In this document: piece by piece, positions 58,291 through 64,000 of the stretch
Position numbering within the stretch: position 1 is the stretch's first letter
How the letters are laid out: every line of letters starts with the position of its first letter
Assembly: GCA_027563935.2 (NCBI GenBank)
Contig: CM050447.1
Coordinates: 78,663,461 to 78,727,460 of the forward strand
Reading direction: 5' to 3'
DNA length: 64,000 nt
From: Costus lasius
Taxonomy: Eukaryota; Streptophyta; Magnoliopsida; Zingiberales; Costaceae
Position numbers and translations under genes: made by a program
Notes under the pieces: generated by a model
Seen by the model: the letters and a program-made list of their open reading frames with translations, nothing else
Database searches by the model: none
What the model was told of the DNA's origin: nothing

Positions 58291-58402
58291 CTCCTATTAA
58301 AGACGAGTCTGTAACATCTTTTGGATCCCAATTTGGAGGTCTGGATCAAAAGATATAGTCCACGCAAAATTCAGACCCGTAAAAATCGCGTTTTTGACTT
58401 GG

Positions 58403-58721
58403 AATTACGGCCGTAAAGAAGTTTACGGCAGTGCCATAATCTGGACGGTGAGTTCTCGGCTTCAATATTATCTGGAATTACGGTACCATAAAAGACTTTA
58501 TGGTGCTGCCATAATGTCTGAAATATCTCGGGTTGAAAACCATCCAGAATTACGGTACCGTAAACCTTCTTATGGCAGTACCGTAATCTTCATGAAATCT
58601 CTGGTCGGAAAAATCTCAAAATACGTCACCGTAAAGAGTGTTACGGGGGTACCAAAATTTTGATCTGAGTTTGCAGTCAAATTACGGTACCGTAAAAGTC
58701 ATATTGGGGGTGCCGTAATTT
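58403..58721. repeat. Double-palindrome modules, cluster 1
   Basis: Five modules of about 38-41 bp start at 58403, 58476, 58549, 58620 and 58681, spaced about 61-73 bp. Each has a first palindrome like ATTACGGTACCGTAAA, a 5-10 base gap, then a second like TTACGGCAGTGCCGTAAT. Linkers share a TCTCGGGT-like word. Mutations in one arm are often not matched in the other. Confidence 0.85.
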
Positions 58722-61235
58722 GCTCTGAAGCTCTGATTCTTCTGAAATTTAACGTGTGATCCCCTCTTGACGTTGTGAATTCAATTATGCATCTGGTTTG
58801 CTCGAAATTGATTGAAAAACATGTCTTTTTGCTTGAAAATCATCAAAAACAGAAAAGTGTAGATTCCGCAAATATTGATAAAAAAGACATAAAAATAAGC
58901 AAAGTCTATGAATATGACACAAAAACACTCATGAAATGGCACAAAAATTACTATATATTTTGATGTCATCAAACACATAAGGCTCAAACTTTGCTTGTCC
59001 TCAAGCAAAAATCAAAAATTGATCATAGGCATAGACTTTCTCATGAAGAATAAATTTCTAAAATACAATCATCAATGAAAAATTCCATCAATTGTTTCAC
59101 AAAACTTCAAATAAATATATCATTCTTAGAATTCAACCCTCTAGATCCACAACTCAATCAAATAAAATTTTGCAACTTGTATAATAAATAGAATTTTCAA
59201 TCTCATGATTTCAACCAGTTTTCAGTTCAAATCTATCATGCTTTTATTTACAGGAATTAAGTTTCCAAGATCTTTTTCCACACATAATTTTTTTCTTTTT
59301 TTTATGTATTTTGTAAAGATGGCATGTACCCACTTAGATACACACTTTTTATTTTTGACTTCAACTCTTATCTTCAGTACCACTATCAATTTTTCATAGT
59401 GCCAAGTAGAGGAGTCTTATTCTTTTTATCTCTCATTATTTTTCATGCATAGACTTCAACCCATGTCTTAGGTACCACTATCAATTTTACATAGTTCCAA
59501 GTAGGGGAGTCTCTCACTATTTTTATGGATCTTGGATTCTTATTTCCCAACAAATAGCAAAATAGACTAAACATCTACCAAGTTGATCAATTGATATCAA
59601 TTCAGTAATCATACTCATGTGCTCATTTTATTTAAAGGAGTAGTTTCACCTTTAGATTTTATTCCTCAAATAACATATCTACCCAAAATTTCATGCATCA
59701 ACCAATGTCAAATTTCAAAAGATGGATATGTATTAGAGAAATAAATTCAAAACAATAGGTCTAGTCCTAATCACATGCATGAACATATTCATCATGATAG
59801 AAAAGTCACACATCTCTCATCACATGAATTTGAGTCATAAAAATTTTAAGCATCTCAGTATGTCAAAATCAATGCAAAAGGTGTGAAGCATTAAACTCAA
59901 AAAGTCAAAAGATGTAAAGTGATAGATCTGTGTAAGCACATAAGGCTCAAATAATGCAAATGGTGTAAAGTGATAGATCTAAGAGAAAAAAAGTGTAGAT
60001 AATCATATCAAATCGAATAATCACAAGAGAGTGTAAGCAATAGTCACAAAACTGTATGGCAAGCTCTGACCTAAAATACATAAGGCTCAGACCAAAAATA
60101 GTGTCGGGGCAAATACTGCAAAGTCCAAAGGTGTGCCTTTTGAAAATTTTACCTGCACAATTTAAGATACATAAGGCTCCATCTAAAAATAGCCCCTAAT
60201 AAAAATAAAGATAAAAATAATTTTCTCAAAGAAGAATCAGAGATATCATCGATGGTTCAGAAGATTGCTGGTAGAAAAAGCTGATGCAGCTGAGAAGCAG
60301 AGGTGGAACAGATGCTAGCTGAAAAGCTGCTAGCAATGATGATGATGTGCCGACAGTAGAGTGAGTAATCTCTAGTGGCCTGCTAGAGAATACAGTCCTG
60401 GAGGTGAGATCGTCGGCCGGTGGGTGCGAGAGATAGCACTGCATAGATAAAAAAATCAGTCACTAATAAAGAGTCTGCTGTATAAATAAATCAAATCAAT
60501 GGAATAAGAGGCAGTAGAAGAAGTAAGAGTCTGCAGATGGTATAATCCAATGTCGATGGCTGGAGACAGTGATGTCAGAGGCAGATGCAGTGGTGGCTAG
60601 AGGTGGAAGACAGTTGCTCTTGAAAGCAAACCGAGCAGTTTTTGAATTTTTTATGAAAAGTAGTCATACCCTAGAATAAAATTTAATGATCCAAATGGAG
60701 AATGGACAAAACCAGGTTGTAGAATAAGATATGTTCTTTTCAGATGTATGAAAATCAAAGTATCAAAATTTGTCAGGAATTTAGGGTATCAACAGAAAGA
60801 AGGTTACTCAGATTACAAAACTGCAAAAATTGCACAAAAGTTAATCAGATTCAAAAAGCTGCCATGTGTCCTAAAATGATCAGAAAACATTTTCATGAAA
60901 ACAATTAATCCGCAATATAGAACGACACATGTTCTTTATATTCCAAGTGAAAAATCAAGGTTTCAAGTCATTAAAGTATCTTAAAAAGCTGCAGCAAAAG
61001 TGCTAATCAGATTAGTCAAAAGAAAACTGCTACAAAAATTTATCAGAATCGAAAAGTTGCTATGGGTTTTAGAATGATCCATGGACTTTAAAATTCAGAA
61101 AAAATATCCAGATGATAGACAAAGATGAGTACTTCGTGATGGTGCCAAAGATCAAAAATTTTCGTGACCCAGATTCTTAAAATCGCAGCGAGAAAACACC
61201 TACTCGGATAAGCAGAAAGCAGTTCAAAAATTTCG

Positions 61236-61408
61236 GGCGTAATGTTCTTTACGGCAGTGCCGTAATTGACACAAATTCTCGGGTCAAATTATACAGGAAA
61301 TATGGTACCGTAAACATAGTTACGGTAGTGCCGTAAAACACTAAAACTCTTGGGAAAGAAAACGGTGAAATTACGGCACCGTAACAATTATTACGGCAGT
61401 GCCGTATT
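61236..61408. repeat. Double-palindrome modules, cluster 2
   Basis: Three more modules at about 61236-61268, 61300-61337 and 61368-61408, again with a TTCTCGGGTC or CTCTTGGG linker. The third is best preserved: TTACGGCACCGTAA, then TTACGGCAGTGCCGTA. Confidence 0.85.
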
Positions 61409-62374
61409 TTGCCCAAAAATCAATTTTACCTGCAAAAAAAAAAGAAAAATTAATTCTAAAAATAAACTAAAATATAAGAAACAAAGCTAACTAAAAATGC
61501 TTGGGTTGCCTCCCAAGAAGTGCTGATTTTAGGCCCATAGCTTGACCAAAACTCAAAAATCATGGTGAAGCAGGTGAATCAGTACCAAAGTAAAGAGTAA
61601 ACAATTTTCTGCATTTCCTTTGGCCAAAAATTTTAGCCACTAATCCAAAAATCCAGAATTGCATATAAATCACAATCAAAGTGGCTTTCTCAAGTGTGCA
61701 GAAATTAAAATCATACTTCTCAAATCCACTTGAAGAAATCTTTATGATTTTCCTATGTTTATCAAAAAGCAAAATCATGAGTCATTTCTTCAAATTAATA
61801 TTTTCAATAGCAATAAAAAATGACTTTGATCAAAAGAATCAAACATTGGATCATCAAAATATTTTTTGTCTTTCATTGGATTCCTCAATAAAACATAATT
61901 TTTCAATAAAATCAGAAGAGTGAACAGTAGATATGGGTGTGGGGTCATTTTTGTTACATTTGGAAATGTACTATGACCGTTTCAAATCCACCTTAAACTA
62001 ATAAGGCTTTTGTTTAATGGGTTCTGGCTTCCAATGAGCGCAAGCACTCATTGTTGATTACCCCTAAAATTAGGGAACCTTTGATTAGGAGATCTATAAT
62101 ACGCAACAAAATATGAGAGACAGGGTCAAACAATATCATTTATAAACATGATGAAGATACATGATTTGACATGACATATATGTGATAAAAGAAAAAAAAG
62201 CTTTCATCCACTTAGGCAATTTGTATTCATTGAGTGTTTGGCATTGGAGTGCGTTGTTGGGTAATATCCGGCCTAGGCAGTACAACGTTATATTGAGGAG
62301 CTACGCCCCGATGGTAAACATCGACGTACGCACCTCCCAAACAATATTCCGTTGTAATGTCTTAAGGCATGTTA

Positions 62375-64000
62375 GATATTGGATTTGAAAGATCATCCGG
62401 CCTTGATGGCGTATTGAATAACTTGACTTGGAGATTTATCCGGCCTCGCGGCGTGTTGGATAATTTGACTTGGAGTTTATCCGGCCTTGCGGCGTAATGG
62501 ATAATTGATTTGAAGATTTATCCGGCCTTTGAGCATATTGGATAATTTGACTTGGAGATTTATCCGGCCTTTGAGCGTATTGGATAATTTGACTTGGAGA
62601 TTTATCCGACCCTGCGGCGTAGTGGATAATTTGATTTGGAGATTTATCCGGCCTCGCGGCGTGGTGGATAATTGATTTGGAAATTTATCCGGCCTCGCGG
62701 CGTGGTGGATAATTGATTTGGAAATTTATCCGGCCTTGCGGCGTAGCGGATAATTTGATTTGGAGATTTATCCGGCCTCGCGGCGTGGTGGATAATTGAT
62801 TTGGAAATTTATCCGGCCTCGCGGCGTGGTGGATAATTTGATTTGGAGATTTGTCCGGCCTCGCGGCGTGGTGGATAATTTGATTTGGAAATTTATCCGG
62901 CCTCGCGGCGTGGTGGATAATTGATTTGGAAATTTATCCGGCCTTGCGGCGTAGTGGATAATTTGATTTGGAGATTTATCCGGCCTCGCGGCGTGGTGGA
63001 TAATTGATTTGGAAATTTATCCGGCCTCGCGGCGTGGTGGATAATTGATTTGGAAATTTATCCGGCCTTGCGGCGTAGTGGATAATTTGATTTGGAGATT
63101 TATCCGGCCTCGCGGCGTGGTGGATAATTGATTTGGAAATTTATCCGGCCTTGCGGCGTAGTGGATAATTTGATTTGGAGATTTATCCGGCCTCGCGGCG
63201 TGGTGGATAATTGATTTGGAAATTTATCCGGCCTCGCGGCGTGGTGGATAATTTGATTTGGAGATTTGTCCGGCCTCGCGGCGTGGTGGATAATTTGATT
63301 TGGAAATTTATCCGGCCTCGCGGCGTGGTGGATAATTGATTTGGAAATTTATCCGGCCTTGCGGCGTAGTGGATAATTTGATTTGGAGATTTATCCGGCC
63401 TCGCGGCGTGGTGGATAATTGATTTGGAAATTTATCCGGCCTCGCGGCGTGGTGGATAATTGATTTGGAAATTTATCCGGCCTTGCGGCGTGGTGGATAA
63501 TTGATTTGGAAATTTATCCGGCCTCGCGGCGTAGTGGATAATTTGATTTGGAGATTTATCCGGCCTCGCGGCGTGGTGGATAATTGATTTGGAAATTTAT
63601 CCGGCCTCGCGGCGTGGTGGATAATTGATTTGAGAATTTATCCGGCCTCGCGGCGTGGTGGATAATTGATTTGGAAATTTATCCGGCCTCGCGGCGTGGT
63701 GGATAATTGATTTGGAAATTTATCCGGCCTTGCGACGTAGTGGATAATTTGATTTGGAGATTTATCCGGCCTCGCGGCGTGGTGGATAATTGATTTGGAA
63801 ATTTATCCGGCCTCGCGGCGTGGTGGATAATTGATTTGAGAATTTATCCGGCCTCGCGGCATATTGGATAATTTGATTTGGAAATTTATCCGGCCTTGCG
63901 GCGTGATGGATAATTTGATCTGGAAATTACCCGGCCTCGCGGCGTGGTGGATAATTTAATTCGGAAATTACCCGGCCTTACGGCGTAGTGGATAATTTAA
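62375..64000. repeat. 41/42-bp satellite array, continuing past the window
   Basis: About 39 head-to-tail monomers with core GGCGTGGTGGATAATTGATT and ATTTATCCGGCC. Two lengths occur: ATAATTGATT (41 bp) and ATAATTTGATT (42 bp). Variants CTTGCGGCGTAG versus CTCGCGGCGTGG and GGAGATTT versus GGAAATTT occur in a set order. The rare GATTTGTCCGG variant appears at about 62850 and 63265, and ten monomers from 62735 repeat from 63150, i.e. a ~415-bp higher-order repeat. The left edge decays from 62375 to 62600. Confidence 0.95.

Larger units (their letters stand above)
58291..62160 (-). mobile_element. Interior remnant of a Gypsy (Tat-like) element
   Basis: No intact gene is present. The phrase CTTGTCCTCAAGCAAAAATC near 58997 and GGGTTGCCTCCCAAGAAGTG near 61503 are typical of the non-coding region between pol and the 3' LTR in Tat/Athila elements read on the opposite strand. 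The rest is A-rich, with ACATAAGGCTC words repeating (58973, 59938, 60078, 60168). Double-palindrome modules lie near both ends. Confidence 0.5.

Noticed and set aside
62182..62388. 68-residue open frame at the start of the satellite
   Set aside because: It runs into the tandem repeats and has no family features.

Overview
The window is nuclear DNA of a flowering plant, most likely a monocot. It has spliced genes, a SOSEKI (DUF966) auxin-polarity gene with a GC-rich coding exon, and nested LTR retrotransposons, a Mutator-like giant transposon and satellite DNA. No bacterial or organellar features are seen. I could place only two ordinary host genes: SOSEKI (18849-21990, minus) and an unnamed conserved plant protein (about 45763-48600, minus). 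Everything else recognisable is mobile or tandemly repeated DNA.

Layout: 513-7235 is an old, broken Copia element on the minus strand. 7236-8910 is a diverged Gypsy LTR without an interior, followed by AT-rich remnants. 10762-17959 is a very young Copia element (819-bp LTRs with one difference seen, target duplication GTCCT) whose pol is nevertheless broken. Its gag start codon seems to lie inside the LTR and to be joined to gag by a 1.2-kb intron spanning the primer-binding site. SOSEKI follows, with a 0.94-kb Harbinger/Tourist-like element (22170-23105) just upstream of it.

23836-44906 is the most striking object: a 21-kb Mutator-like transposon with inverted termini of about 125 bp and a candidate 9-bp target duplication. 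It holds a FAR1-type transposase gene (minus) whose 3' end is a row of small in-phase repeated exons, two convergent, decayed Ulp1-protease genes, about 115 copies of a 21-22 bp TACTAAC-containing minisatellite, and four blocks of another 21-bp repeat that reverse direction between the two halves. A gag-only Gypsy element (36611-42867, target duplication TGGAC) has landed inside its transposase gene; each Gypsy LTR carries an antisense tRNA-like sequence.

50482-57022 is an Athila/Tat-type Gypsy element reduced to gag, on the minus strand. A 2.4-kb non-autonomous LTR element (51980-54356) is inserted in it on the plus strand. 57156-62160 is a further related LTR plus interior carrying repeated double-palindrome modules, and 62375 to the window end is a 41/42-bp satellite with higher-order order.

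The elements form a nested record: most have lost their enzymes but keep ends, gag or priming sites, which suggests dependence on partners supplied elsewhere in the genome.
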